From: Comamonadaceae bacterium
GTDB lineage: Bacteria; Pseudomonadota; Gammaproteobacteria; Burkholderiales; Burkholderiaceae_C
Direction: 5' to 3'
Length of the DNA: 64,000 nt
Assembly: GCA_947375135.1 (NCBI GenBank)
Contig: CANCER010000011.1
Location: 44,624 to 108,623, forward strand
This document shows positions 1-16,498 of the stretch, piece after piece. Under the pieces are notes generated by a model. It was not told the DNA's origin, ran no database searches, and saw nothing but the letters and a program-made list of their open reading frames with translations. The translations under genes and the position numbers were made by a program. Each line of letters begins with the position of its first letter. Within the stretch, counting starts at the first letter, position 1.

Positions 1-760
1 TGGCCAGGCCCAGCATGCCGATGCTGACCATGCCGGCGATGATTTTGTCGGACCAGAAATACTCCCGTGCCTCCAGAATCCTAAAGCCCAGGCCGTTGTT
101 CACCGCAATCATCTCGGACACGATGACCACGATAAAGGCGGTGCCGATGCCGATGCGCACGCCCGACAAAATGTAGGGCACGGAGGCCGGCAATATCACG
201 CGCAAAAACAGCGTGCGTTGATTCGCACCCAGGTTGCGCGCGGCACGCAGGTAGATGCCGTCCACATGGCGAACGCCGGCGATGGTGTTGATCAGCACCG
301 GGAAGAAAGCACCGATGCTGATGAGGAAGATGGCCGGCGGATTGCCCAAGCCGAACCACAGAATCGCCAACGGAATGTAGGCAATCGGCGGGATGGGCCG
401 CAACACCTGCGCCAGCGGATTGAGCCAGGCATAGACGCGCGGGCTCGCACCCATCACCAGGCCCAGCGGCAAGGCCAGGCCGGCGCCCACACAAAAGCCC
501 ACCGCCACCCGGTACATGCTGCCGGTGGCGTCCAGAATCAGCTCCCCCGAGATGGCCCAGGCCAGCCAGCTGCCACCGGTTTCAGCGAACGACTTGGGCG
601 GCAGCAGGTAGGCCACCCAGCGTGTCACCACCGCCCAGGGCGAGGGCAGCACATGCTCGTTCACCCAGCCCAGGCTGGAGACGGTTTGCCAGATGGCAAT
701 CAGGACGATGGGAACGATGAACCCGGCGCCCGCTTCGCGCCAGTTAAAGGGTTTGCGCAT
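1..760 (-). CDS. ABC transporter permease, SsuC/TauC type (partial, cut by window start)
   Basis: Inner-membrane permease of a nitrate/sulfonate/taurine-type ABC importer; about 253 residues are visible and the C-terminus lies beyond the left edge. It starts MRKPFNWREAG, has several hydrophobic segments, and contains the BPD-transporter cytoplasmic loop (GANQRTLFLRVILPASVPY, about residues 175-195) that docks onto the ATPase. The ATG at 758-760 lies 6 bases after the stop of the binding-protein gene upstream on the same strand, so the two are surely co-transcribed. The ATPase gene is probably further left, outside the window. The substrate cannot be read from sequence; sulfonates, nitrate and pyrimidine precursors are all carried by this family. 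Confidence 0.88.
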   Translation of the reverse strand, partial: MRKPFNWREAGAGFIVPIVLIAIWQTVSSLGWVNEHVLPSPWAVVTRWVAYLLPPKSFAETGGSWLAWAISGELILDATGSMYRVAVGFCVGAGLALPLGLVMGASPRVYAWLNPLAQVLRPIPPIAYIPLAILWFGLGNPPAIFLISIGAFFPVLINTIAGVRHVDGIYLRAARNLGANQRTLFLRVILPASVPYILSGVRIGIGTAFIVVIVSEMIAVNNGLGFRILEAREYFWSDKIIAGMVSIGMLGLA

Positions 761-766
761 GGCGGT

Positions 767-1750
767 TTACTTCACGCCCAGGGACTTCTTGGCCGCATCC
801 AGCAGGTCGGTCTTGACCCAGTCGGTGGCCACCGGCGGCTTGTCCATCTTCCCGATGCCGTACTTGGCCATCAGGTCGGTGGAGACCTGGATGTGCGCGG
901 GCGTGATGTCAAAACTGTAGGGCGAGTTGCCGATGGCGTCGTCAAAGTCGTCCTTGGTGATCTGGCCCTTGAAGACGGTTTGCGTGACAAACTTTTCCGC
1001 CGTGGCCTTGTTGTCGATAAAGGTCTTGGTAGCTTCGACAAAACAGCGCATGAACTTCTCGGCCAGGGGGCGGCGCTCCTTGTAGAACTTCTCGGTCATC
1101 ACCAGGGTGCGCACCGGCTCGCCAATCGGCGTGTCGTAGGGTTTGAGAATTTCCACGCCGAAGTTTTTGTTCAGCGCCTGCGAGGCCTGCGGCTCCGTCT
1201 GCATGATGGCGTCCAGGTTCTTGCCGATGAGGGCGGCGTTCAGGTCCGGGTAGCCCAGGTAAATCAGCTGCACGTCCTTGCCGGGTGCGTCAGAAGAACT
1301 GATGCCGTTCTGCCCCAGCTCGGTGGCCAGCAGCAGTTCCTGGATGCTGCCGCGCGTGACCCCAACCTTCTTACCCTTCAGGTCTTTGATGGTCTTGATA
1401 CCGGCGTCCGGGCGCGCCACCAGGCGCGCGCCGCCCTTGGCAAAACCGGCCACCACGTAAATCGGGATGCCCTTGGCGCGTCCCGAGATGGCGGCCTCGG
1501 AAGCCGTGGCGCCCACATCCAGCTCACCGGCAATGATGGCCTGCATCACGTCCAGACCCTTGGCGAAGGTACTTTCTTCCACCTTGATGCCGCACTTGGG
1601 GGCGATTTCCTTGATGTAGGAAATGGCGGCAAAGTGCGCCAGTTTGAGGTTGCCCAGGCGGATCACGTCATCGGCGGCGCGGGCGGAAAAGCTGGTGAAA
1701 GTCGTAAATGCGGCGCAGGCCAACAGGCCCACAGCGAGGGGTTTGAACAT
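767..1750 (-). CDS. ABC transporter substrate-binding protein, SsuA/NMT1 family
   Basis: Periplasmic solute-binding protein of 327 residues. The first 25 residues ([20 protein letters not shown]...ARA) form a signal peptide with a likely AxA cleavage site. The mature protein follows the NMT1/SsuA pattern: an N-terminal beta strand, then [13 protein letters not shown] and a mid-protein lobe with the [12 protein letters not shown] motif typical of aliphatic sulfonate/nitrate binding proteins. The ATG at 1748-1750 is preceded by GGAGACAAACC, which favours it over an upstream in-frame start. It is the first gene of an operon with the permease and is divergent from the hybrid kinase gene. Substrate is inferred only at family level. 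Confidence 0.87.
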   Translation of the reverse strand: MFKPLAVGLLACAAFTTFTSFSARAADDVIRLGNLKLAHFAAISYIKEIAPKCGIKVEESTFAKGLDVMQAIIAGELDVGATASEAAISGRAKGIPIYVVAGFAKGGARLVARPDAGIKTIKDLKGKKVGVTRGSIQELLLATELGQNGISSSDAPGKDVQLIYLGYPDLNAALIGKNLDAIMQTEPQASQALNKNFGVEILKPYDTPIGEPVRTLVMTEKFYKERRPLAEKFMRCFVEATKTFIDNKATAEKFVTQTVFKGQITKDDFDDAIGNSPYSFDITPAHIQVSTDLMAKYGIGKMDKPPVATDWVKTDLLDAAKKSLGVK

Positions 1751-1872
1751 GGTTTGTCTCCGTTGATATCGGTGAGGCAGATGCACGCTTGCTCTGCACT
1801 GACGCTATTGTGCCGCCCTCTGCGACATTGCACCCGGACCCGACCGGGACCAATGGTTGTAGAGTAGCTGCC

Positions 1873-8541
<6,669 letters not shown>

Positions 8542-8544
8542 GCC

Positions 8545-10332
8545 TTAAGGAACCACCCATTCCGGCTCACCGGTCACGCCGGGAGCATCCGGGTTCAAAC
8601 GCGCCAGATAGGCCCCTTTGGAGGCAAAGCGCTGGCCCTGCGCCAGACTCAGGCGCGGGTACACCGTGGTGCCGCCGCGCAAGCGCATTTCTTCCAGGTG
8701 CGCCATCTGGGCCTTGGTGATCGCCTCCGCCGCCGCCGCCTGGGCCGGCGTGGTTTGTGTGGTTTGCAGCGGGCGCTTGTTCATGGGCGCCATCATCATG
8801 GCCTGGATTTCTTCCTGCACCTGCAGGGTCTCAAAACCGCCCAGGGTGGATTCGGCCCGCTCGATCAGGTAGTCGGTGTGCAGGTTATTGAGCATGCCCC
8901 GCAAGGTGGACTGCAATGCGCCGGCGGCAAAAAACACCTCGGACTGCAGGCGCAAATCCACCAACGGCACCTGGCTTCCGGCCAGCCAGGCCTGCAAGCG
9001 CTCCACATTGGCCGTGCGCAGCCGGGGCAGCTCCAGCGGCTGCACCAGGGTGGCGTTTTGGCGCCAGGCAGCGGGCAGTGCCAGTTGCTCATCCCCGGCC
9101 AAACGGGCAGAAACCAGCACCCGGGCGGGCGTAGGCGCCAGCGCGGCCAGCGCGGCCACATCCGCCGGCCGCAACCACAGCACCAGGGTATCTTGCGCGC
9201 CCAGACCGGCTACGGCTGCCTGCACCGTGGCCGGGTCCGCATGGGCGTCCACCTCCTGCAGCGCCAGCTGCGCGGCCTCTGGGCTGCCCGCCACCAGCGA
9301 CTGCCGCAGGGCGGCCGCAGCGCTGCGCGCCACGGCGTCAGGGGCAACCAGTTGCACGATACGTCCGCCCCCCGCCTGAAGTTGGGCCGCCATGACCTGC
9401 GCCTCGAGCGCCACACCGGCTGAAAAATACAGGCTGAACTGGCTCTGCGCAGCGTCTGCCGGCACCTTGTCCACACTGGGGAACCAGCAGGCCACGCGGT
9501 GCGCTTCGCAAAAATCCTGCACCGGCTGCCATTCGCCGTTGGACAGGCCGGACACCAGGGCAAACACCGGCTGCTGCGTTTGGCGTTGCACCAGCTGTTG
9601 AGCCCAGCCCTCACTCGGGCCACTGAGCTCCCAGATGTCCAGGGCCCACTTGCGGCGCGACTGCAAACGGCGCTCCTCTACCGCCATCATTTTTTGGCGC
9701 CGGCCCGTCGTCACGTTGAGGTTCATCTGCCGGACCGCCGTGGTCAGCGTGTGGATGAACGCCTGGCGCCGCGCCGGCTCCACACCCGGCGCAATCACGG
9801 TGGCCATGTGGATGGTGTCGCCCACCACGGCCGCCGACATGGCAGGAGACAGGGTTTGCAGATACGCCGCCAGCGCACGCAACTGTCCCTCGGTCAGGGC
9901 GAAGTGCGGCATGAGCGCGTCCATGGCGCGCCCGTCAGGGTGCTTGCCTTCACGCACAGCGGCAGAAAATGCTTGCGGGCTGTAGGGCGCGTGCGCCACC
10001 GAGATGCGCCGGTCAAACTGCCGGTCCATGCGCACCACCACCGGCTCCCCCCCGCCAAACAGGGCACGGCCACTGATGGGTGGTATGCCGGCAGTGCCTT
10101 CCACCTGGCCCAGGCCGCTGCGGCGGTGGCAGGTGACGCAAGCAGCGGCGCTGCCGGATACCGCACCGATATCCGGGCGCAGGCCTTGCAGCGGCTTTCC
10201 ATCCGGTAGCACGCCCTCCAGGTAAATCCGGCGGCCTGCCGCCACCTCGGCATCGGTGGCGGTCTGCGCCCTGGCGGGCCAGGCAACAGACAGCAGCAGC
10301 GCGAGCAGGACCAGAAGGGATTTCGGTTTCAT
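8545..10332 (-). CDS. Exported cytochrome c / periplasmic-binding-like fusion protein
   Basis: A 595-residue secreted protein. A signal peptide (MKPKSLLVLLALLLSVAWPARA) is followed by a mono-heme cytochrome c domain with CVTCH at about residue 65 and a likely distal Met ligand in DALMPHF. After about residue 165 the protein continues with about 430 residues that alternate strands and helices like a type I periplasmic binding protein (LivK-like), ending ...EPEWVVP. It lies 35 bases downstream of the multicopper oxidase gene on the same strand, so the two probably form one operon and the heme could pass electrons to or from the oxidase. An in-frame GTG at 10344 is a possible alternative start; the ATG at 10332 gives the better signal peptide. 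The role of the binding-protein half is unknown. The heme assignment is certain from the motif, the fold of the C-terminal part is inferred. Confidence 0.75.
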   Translation of the reverse strand: MKPKSLLVLLALLLSVAWPARAQTATDAEVAAGRRIYLEGVLPDGKPLQGLRPDIGAVSGSAAACVTCHRRSGLGQVEGTAGIPPISGRALFGGGEPVVVRMDRQFDRRISVAHAPYSPQAFSAAVREGKHPDGRAMDALMPHFALTEGQLRALAAYLQTLSPAMSAAVVGDTIHMATVIAPGVEPARRQAFIHTLTTAVRQMNLNVTTGRRQKMMAVEERRLQSRRKWALDIWELSGPSEGWAQQLVQRQTQQPVFALVSGLSNGEWQPVQDFCEAHRVACWFPSVDKVPADAAQSQFSLYFSAGVALEAQVMAAQLQAGGGRIVQLVAPDAVARSAAAALRQSLVAGSPEAAQLALQEVDAHADPATVQAAVAGLGAQDTLVLWLRPADVAALAALAPTPARVLVSARLAGDEQLALPAAWRQNATLVQPLELPRLRTANVERLQAWLAGSQVPLVDLRLQSEVFFAAGALQSTLRGMLNNLHTDYLIERAESTLGGFETLQVQEEIQAMMMAPMNKRPLQTTQTTPAQAAAAEAITKAQMAHLEEMRLRGGTTVYPRLSLAQGQRFASKGAYLARLNPDAPGVTGEPEWVVP

Positions 10333-10367
10333 TCCAATTGGCACGTCACAGCGTCCGGGCCGGCCGC

Positions 10368-13300
10368 TCAGGGGGCCGTGACCGACACAGGCGCAGAATA
10401 CGCCGAGGCGCCCAGCGCATGGGTGGCCGCGACGCGGAAGTAGTACACCGTGCCCTTGGTCAAGCCCGTGGCCAGGTAGCTGCCCGAACCACCGGTTCCC
10501 GCCAGGGGCACAGGCACTGCCGTGGTCACCAGACCGGCGGTAAATGCGCTATTGGTGGCGCGCTGCACCAAGAAGCCGGTTTCATTGGCAGCCCGGTCCG
10601 TCCAGCCCAGCAGCACCGACCGCGTGGCTCCTGGCGTGGCCGTCAGTGCAGTGGGCACGTTGAGTGGCAGCACGGCCGTTACCGGTTGGGAGGCCACGCC
10701 GGTCACCACAGGCTGCACACCTGCAGCCGAAGTCACAGCGGCCACCGTATAGGTGTAGCTTGCCAGGGGCACGGCCGTGGTGTCGGTGTAGCTCACTGCA
10801 CCGCCCGCGCCCACCTTCAGGGCGGTGCTACGGGCCGGTGTCGTAAACACCACCCGCACACCGGCCGCGTCGGTACGCGTCACCTGGAACGCGGTTTCGT
10901 TGCTGCTGTTATCCACCCAGCTCAACACGACCGACACACCGCCCGCTGTGTTGGCCGTCAGTCCCGTCGGGGCGGTGGAAGGCGGTGTGGCCGTGGCCGT
11001 ATTGGATGGCAACGAGCTGGATACCGTGCTGCCGTTGGTGTTGACCGCAAGCACCTGGTAGTCGTAAGCCGTACCTGCCACGGCCGAGGCGTCGACGTAG
11101 GTGACCAGGGTGCCCTTCGTGGTTTTTGCAGCGGCGCTACGGGCTACCGTAGCCAGCAAACCGAATGTCCCGCTACCCCGGAGGCTGCGCCAGACCTGGA
11201 AGGAGGTTTCGTTGGTGGAGGTGTCGGTCCAGGCCAGCAGGACATTGCCACCATTGGCACCCACGGCCACCAGATTGGCTGGCGCAGCCACCGTGGTCGC
11301 CGCCGTGACGGAGGTCGAACTGCCAGCCGGCCCCACGGTTGCGCCCCGCACGGCTTTCACACGGTACATGTACGTGGAACCGTCTGCGGTGGTGGTGTCG
11401 ACGTAGCCCGTACTGTCGGCTGGCAAGGTGCTGCTCAAGACGACCCAGGCCGCTGCGGGGGCTGCACATGCCGTGCCGTTGCAACGCTCCACGGTATAGG
11501 ACGCTGCCCCGGTGGCGGTGTTCGTCCAGTTGACGGTGGTCTGCGGTACACCGTTGACCGTGGTCGACTGGGCGTTCACCACCGGTGCGAGCAGGGCAAA
11601 CTTCAGCGTAAACGGGGCGCTGGCTATGTCACCCGCTTCATTGACTGCGACCACCCGGTACCGGTAGTCGGTGATGGCCGCCAGCGTGCTAGGGTCCTGG
11701 AAGCTGGTGGCATTGGCCAAGGTATTGACGCGGGAATCCACCACGGGAGACGCGGCTGCGAGGGCCACGAAGCTGCCCACCGTGGCCGTTGCACCGCTGC
11801 CGGTGACCGCCGCACGTTCGACACGGAAGCCGATTTCATTCTGGGTATTGCCCTTGGTGGCGGCATTGGCGTTGCCGAAGCTGTCGGTCGCGGGGGTCGG
11901 GTCGGTCCAGGTGACCTTGCCGCTGGCATCCACCGCCACATTGCCGGGCGCGGCCGGTGCCGTAACGACCGGGAAGAAGGCCATGGGACGCATCAGGTCG
12001 TTTTCTTCGTGGCCCAGGATGTGGCAGTGCCAGACGTATTCCCAACCGAAGTTGGTGCGGATGTTGGCCACAGGCTGCGCCATGGGCTGGCCATACGCCG
12101 GGCTGGAGGCATCCAGGTTCAACTGGTTGAACGCGAACGGGACGGTGCTGCCATCCGTGTACGCGGTGCCGTACAGCACGTCATTGGCCGTGGCACCGTC
12201 CTTCATGGTCGGGTCCAGCGGGCGCACGCTGTTGGGCAGGCCAAAGGGCAGCTGCGGTGTCTTGGGCTTGAGGGCGACGATGATGTCTGCACCCGGCCAG
12301 TTCTTCACGTTTTCTTTCCAGCCCATTTCATCTGCCGCAGGCGGCTGCAAGGTGCCATCCATCAAACGGTGGGCCAGCACTTGCACGTTGAAGAGGTGGA
12401 AGTGCATCGGGTGGTTGTCCACGTCGTAGTTCTTGATCCACCAGTACTGCACCTCGTCCGGATGGAGGATTTCGGTCGGTGCGTCAATGTAGGACAGGGG
12501 AGTCGCCCCGACAGTCCCCGGCAGTTCCGTGCCCAGCTGCGCAATCAGGCGTCCGATATTGGAGTCGGTATAGCCGCTGATCGTTTTCACCTTGAGCGTC
12601 ACCTTGGCGCCACTGGCCAGCACCATTTCGTTGCTGGCCGCATCCACCGATTGGGGCATGGCCTGTTCGATGTGCGGCTCTGCCACGGCGGCATAAGCCT
12701 TGGGCAACTCAGTGGCCAGCGCGCCACCGCTTCCGGTCGGGTCATAGGCTGCTTCAGGCGCGGCGCCATTGGCCAGTGTGGCGGCCACGCGGATTTGCAT
12801 GAGCGTGCGGGTGTTCGGGCCGTAACCGGCCAGGGTGCCGGGGGCACCACCGGCGGCCGTCTGATCGGCGTTGCCGGTGTAGTAGTCGTAACGCGGATCG
12901 CCGCCGGGCACGGGTGCCGTGCCGTCGTTGTACATGATCAGGGTCTGGCCCGCGAACTGCGAAAAATCGATCACGGTATCGGCCCGCTCGGCGGTGCCGA
13001 GGTAGAAGTCACCGGCCAGCTCTTCGCCGTTGATGTCAAAACGCATCAGGGTGGGCTGGTGCACCACAGGGTGGGGCAAAAAGCCGGTCTCGTTGCCAAA
13101 CTGGATGATGCTGGGGCCGGCGGTGGACGGATCGGGAACCCCGGCCGGATCGGTCGATGTGTTGACAAAGCCGTTCGCTCCGGTTCCATCGCGCGGGACG
13201 ATGGTGAGTTCGGTGTCCGCTGCGGTGGTCTTGCCGGTCAAGGGGTCTGTCACGGGCGCCGAGGGGGCCGCCTTCCAGAGCGAGATGTTGAAGTAGCGGT

Positions 13301-14918
13301 CATTGGCGCCATTCAGGAAGCGCACGCGGTAAGCCTTGGGTTCCACATGCATCACCGGGTAGGCCACCCCGTTGATCACCGGGGTGTCCATGTAGGACTC
13401 GGGCGTTGCGGAGGGGCCCTTGCCGGCGGTACCGTCGGCATTGGAGCCGTCGGGAAAGGCGACCATGCCGTAGTCGGGGTCCAGGCGTGTGGCGCCCACC
13501 TTGGGCGGCAGGTAGGTGCCGTCCAGGTCATTGACAGCGTAGTCCCAGCGCCCGGCAGGATTGGTGCCTGCGCTTGCCGAGTCAAAGCCGGCGGCGGGTG
13601 GCGTGGTTCCCCACAACTGGAAGGGTTCGTACACGTGCGGGAACCACAGGTCGCCGGGTTGCCCCCAGGCCTTGGTGTCCCACTTGGCGTCTTGTACGCC
13701 AATGTCGGCGGGGACAAAGGTCTTGTCCTGAATCACCAACAGGATTTGGTCCAGCAGCGTGTTGGGGATGGCTTTGCTGATGGTTTGGCCATTCACGGTG
13801 CCGCCATTGAGCAGCGCCATTTCCGCCGCATCCATGAGGAAGTAGCTGGCCGCTTCGCCACCATAGGCGTTCTGGCGCGTCAGGCCGAAGGTGTGGTCGT
13901 GGTACCACATCAGGCGGGCGCTCTGGTCGTTGGGATAGAAGAGGGTGAGCGCGCCCTCACCCGGAAAAGGCATGTCGGGCACGTTCATCTGGCGGTTGCC
14001 GGATTTGTACGGTGAAGGGTCTGCCGCGGGGGTGATCCATTGGTGCGGGGTGCCGTCACTGATCCAGGGCGAGTCGCCACCGTGCAGGTGGAACGACACC
14101 CGGTTTTGCGGGTATTTATCGGGCGTCGCGCCCCCAGTCGGTGCCAGGCCGGCGCCGCCCAGCGACTCGTCCACCGGCAAAAAGATGTCGCCATTGCGGG
14201 CCGTTACCTTGCCTTGGGCATCCCGTGTGGCACGGCCTGGCGGTAACAGGTTGACCATCTGGGCGCGCACCGGGGTGCCCGAATGGGTCATGAGGGTGGG
14301 GCCCAGGTAGCTGGGCTTGTTGTAGGCGTAAACCTGCTCGCCGGCCGGGTTGGCTGTCGTTTTGCTACCCGGCCAGGTGATGGCGCTGCCATCCGGATAG
14401 GTCAACGCGACGGGGGCCGGCAGCGTCTGCTGGGTGACCGCATCCAGTGCTGTGGAGGGGGGGTTGACGGCTCCGGCCGGACGCTCGCTCAGCCGGGGGT
14501 AAAGCTGCACGTAACCCCGCAGCGTTGTGGCCTTTTGCAGGTCACTGTGCATGCGCTGCGCGTGCTCCACGACACCAATGATGTAGTAGTCCGAACCGGG
14601 GTAGGTGGTCTTGTCTGCAACGCCCACTGCCATGTACTCGCCCGGCTGGCCGCCGGCAAAGGTGTTGGTTTTTGCTGCGGTCAGGCCGGGCAGTGTGTCC
14701 ACAAACTTGCGCAACGCGGGGCTGTTGGCGTAGTAGGTGTTGATGGTGTTGCCGGCGCAGGCCGCCAGGGGCGACACCCCGTCCAGACACACTTTGCCGG
14801 GACCGGCATGGGCCGACATCGACGCCAGCGCCATGCTCACCAGGGCGGCCGAAGTCAAGCGCTTGCTACGCGCTGCCTGGCTGCGCTTTTCATAACCCCG
14901 ATTTATTTTTTCAAACAT
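10368..14918 (-). CDS. Exported multicopper oxidase with C-terminal fibronectin type III repeats
   Basis: A 1516-residue secreted oxidase. The signal segment is long and ends in SMSAHA. All four copper-binding blocks are present: HLHGG near residue 277, WYHDHTFG near 338, HPMHFHL near 834 and WHCHILGHEENDLM near 960, which together supply the T1, T2 and T3 copper ligands; the Met after the last block is the usual T1 axial ligand. From about residue 983 to the end there are about five repeats with the fibronectin-III pattern (for example LSWVDNSSNETAFQV, LGWTDRAANETGFLV), suited to extracellular or surface display. Its size and layout recall the large putative manganese oxidases (MofA/MoxA group), but the substrate cannot be read from sequence. 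The ATG at 14916-14918 was preferred to an upstream TTG. The downstream heme protein is a likely operon partner. Confidence 0.88.
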   Translation of the reverse strand: MFEKINRGYEKRSQAARSKRLTSAALVSMALASMSAHAGPGKVCLDGVSPLAACAGNTINTYYANSPALRKFVDTLPGLTAAKTNTFAGGQPGEYMAVGVADKTTYPGSDYYIIGVVEHAQRMHSDLQKATTLRGYVQLYPRLSERPAGAVNPPSTALDAVTQQTLPAPVALTYPDGSAITWPGSKTTANPAGEQVYAYNKPSYLGPTLMTHSGTPVRAQMVNLLPPGRATRDAQGKVTARNGDIFLPVDESLGGAGLAPTGGATPDKYPQNRVSFHLHGGDSPWISDGTPHQWITPAADPSPYKSGNRQMNVPDMPFPGEGALTLFYPNDQSARLMWYHDHTFGLTRQNAYGGEAASYFLMDAAEMALLNGGTVNGQTISKAIPNTLLDQILLVIQDKTFVPADIGVQDAKWDTKAWGQPGDLWFPHVYEPFQLWGTTPPAAGFDSASAGTNPAGRWDYAVNDLDGTYLPPKVGATRLDPDYGMVAFPDGSNADGTAGKGPSATPESYMDTPVINGVAYPVMHVEPKAYRVRFLNGANDRYFNISLWKAAPSAPVTDPLTGKTTAADTELTIVPRDGTGANGFVNTSTDPAGVPDPSTAGPSIIQFGNETGFLPHPVVHQPTLMRFDINGEELAGDFYLGTAERADTVIDFSQFAGQTLIMYNDGTAPVPGGDPRYDYYTGNADQTAAGGAPGTLAGYGPNTRTLMQIRVAATLANGAAPEAAYDPTGSGGALATELPKAYAAVAEPHIEQAMPQSVDAASNEMVLASGAKVTLKVKTISGYTDSNIGRLIAQLGTELPGTVGATPLSYIDAPTEILHPDEVQYWWIKNYDVDNHPMHFHLFNVQVLAHRLMDGTLQPPAADEMGWKENVKNWPGADIIVALKPKTPQLPFGLPNSVRPLDPTMKDGATANDVLYGTAYTDGSTVPFAFNQLNLDASSPAYGQPMAQPVANIRTNFGWEYVWHCHILGHEENDLMRPMAFFPVVTAPAAPGNVAVDASGKVTWTDPTPATDSFGNANAATKGNTQNEIGFRVERAAVTGSGATATVGSFVALAAASPVVDSRVNTLANATSFQDPSTLAAITDYRYRVVAVNEAGDIASAPFTLKFALLAPVVNAQSTTVNGVPQTTVNWTNTATGAASYTVERCNGTACAAPAAAWVVLSSTLPADSTGYVDTTTADGSTYMYRVKAVRGATVGPAGSSTSVTAATTVAAPANLVAVGANGGNVLLAWTDTSTNETSFQVWRSLRGSGTFGLLATVARSAAAKTTKGTLVTYVDASAVAGTAYDYQVLAVNTNGSTVSSSLPSNTATATPPSTAPTGLTANTAGGVSVVLSWVDNSSNETAFQVTRTDAAGVRVVFTTPARSTALKVGAGGAVSYTDTTAVPLASYTYTVAAVTSAAGVQPVVTGVASQPVTAVLPLNVPTALTATPGATRSVLLGWTDRAANETGFLVQRATNSAFTAGLVTTAVPVPLAGTGGSGSYLATGLTKGTVYYFRVAATHALGASAYSAPVSVTAP

Positions 14919-15203
14919 TGCTGAATATTCCACTGGCAATGCACGAGAAGTCCAAAAGCCCCGGGTGGTGCACCGGGGAGAAATGCCTTTGCTATTGGTA
15001 TCACGGCCGGTGGACTTTTTTACCCGGGTGACAGAAGTGTTGATGCTGAGTCAACGCATCACAAGAACGCCAAATTTAACGACCCCCTTGAATTCCCAGC
15101 AGGTAATTTTTCACAACATTGCGTTTTTTATCAATTGATTGCCTGGAAGCAGCAGACAGTGGCGAGCATCTGCGGCCCGTTTGCGTACCCCCTTGCGCCA
15201 GGC
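14919..15203. other. AT-rich intergenic leader of the multicopper oxidase gene
   Basis: This 285-base stretch separates the patatin gene from the oxidase gene, both on the minus strand, and must contain the oxidase promoter. It is clearly richer in A and T than its flanks. It contains a short hairpin at 14959-14978 (CCCCGG, 8-base loop, CCGGGG), which on the minus strand is followed by CTTTTGG and lies about 40 bases before the oxidase start. It could be a weak attenuator or an operator. I see no coding sequence and no convincing -35/-10 pair. Confidence 0.4.
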
Positions 15204-16343
15204 TCAGGGTGTGGGCTTGCGCGCTACCGGCACACGCATGTCGTCCAGGTAGTCATGCGCGATGTTGATGCTGGAAACCACACCCACGCTGTGCAGGTTT
15301 TCCTCAAGCCAATGGGCCGCACAGGTCCGGCCCAGATCGCGCAGACGGTAAATCAGATCGGCACTGGTTTCGGCCTTGCTCGATGCGGGGTAAGCATCCA
15401 GTTCCTTGCCGCCGTCTATGCGGTGCATGAGCACATCTTTGTAGTGCGTAGGGTCCAGCTTGCCCTCGGCCAGCAGGCGCTTCACAAAATCGATGGCGCG
15501 CATCTCGGCAATCAGGGCCGAGTTGAAGGTGATCTCGTTGAGCCGGTCCAGAATGTCCGCCGAGGTCGTGGGCACATCGTGACGCCGGATCGGATTGATC
15601 TGCACCAACACCACATCCCGGCTGTCGCAGTTGTAGACCAGGGGGTGAATCGCCGGGTTGCCGGAATAGCCGCCATCCCAGTAGTGCTCGCCTTCGACCT
15701 CCACGGCCTGAAACACCGTGGGCAGGCAGGCCGAGGCCATCACCGCTTTGGCCGTCAGGCGATTGCCGGAGAAGATTTCGGCCTTGCCTGTGCTGACTTT
15801 GGTGGCCAGCACAAACACCTTCAAACCTTGGTAGGCGGCAAGGCGCTCAAAGTCGATTTGCCGCTCCAGAAAATCCTTGAGGGGGTTGATGTCCAGCGGG
15901 TTGGTCTGGTAGGGGGAAAAGGACTTGCCCCAGAAGCTGGCCATGGCATCGCTCACCATTTGCCCCGGGGAGGGGTGTCCGGCCAGCGCAGCCAGGCCGC
16001 CAAACAAGAGGTCAAAAGGCACACGCTGCGCATTGGAGATGGTGTTTTGAAGAGCCCCCATGGACACCACCCCGTCCCAGAACGCCTTGAGGGAGGCGCG
16101 TGCCGATTGGCGCATCTCACCCACCGGTTTTCCCTCAGCCTGCGCCAGGCCATGGGCCATGGCCACCGCATTCATGGCACCGGCACTGGTGCCGCTGATG
16201 CCCTCAAAGCCCAGCCGGCCATCCTCCAGCAAGGTGTCCAACACGCCCCAGGTAAAGGCGCCGTGCGAGCCGCCACCCTGCAAGGCCAGGTTGATGGGGC
16301 CATGGGAGGCCGGGTCAGGATGGCTGGATTGCAGTGTGGTCAT
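15204..16343 (-). CDS. Patatin-like phospholipase
   Basis: A 379-residue serine lipase of the patatin family, which cleaves acyl esters of phospholipids with a Ser-Asp dyad. The oxyanion-hole glycine motif GGGSHG lies near residue 27, the nucleophile elbow is GTSAG with S53, and the catalytic Asp is D223 in DGGYSGNP. The rest follows the family pattern, and no signal peptide is visible, so it is probably cytoplasmic or membrane-associated. The start ATG at 16341-16343 lies only 9 residues before the first conserved strand. The gene is divergent from the azoreductase gene with about 155 bases between them. Similar genes near fatty-acid or polyhydroxyalkanoate genes are common in this group, but nothing here fixes the substrate. 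Confidence 0.88.
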   Translation of the reverse strand: MTTLQSSHPDPASHGPINLALQGGGSHGAFTWGVLDTLLEDGRLGFEGISGTSAGAMNAVAMAHGLAQAEGKPVGEMRQSARASLKAFWDGVVSMGALQNTISNAQRVPFDLLFGGLAALAGHPSPGQMVSDAMASFWGKSFSPYQTNPLDINPLKDFLERQIDFERLAAYQGLKVFVLATKVSTGKAEIFSGNRLTAKAVMASACLPTVFQAVEVEGEHYWDGGYSGNPAIHPLVYNCDSRDVVLVQINPIRRHDVPTTSADILDRLNEITFNSALIAEMRAIDFVKRLLAEGKLDPTHYKDVLMHRIDGGKELDAYPASSKAETSADLIYRLRDLGRTCAAHWLEENLHSVGVVSSINIAHDYLDDMRVPVARKPTP

Positions 16344-16498
16344 GGTGTGATTTCGGGGAGTTCAAGGGTTCGATTGTTGCGGATTCAGCAGTGCACCAGT
16401 GCCGCAGCCGCTGTTTCTCTTCTGTTGGCGAAACTTTACAGTCCACGTCACCGATACGGCGCAGGCCGCAACCCCTTTGATCACACAGGACACCCACC

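Noticed and set aside
10338..14015. A 1225-codon open frame on the plus strand
   Set aside because: It lies antisense to the multicopper oxidase, which has all four copper motifs and a signal peptide. The frame has low-complexity Gly/Arg/His composition and no domain.
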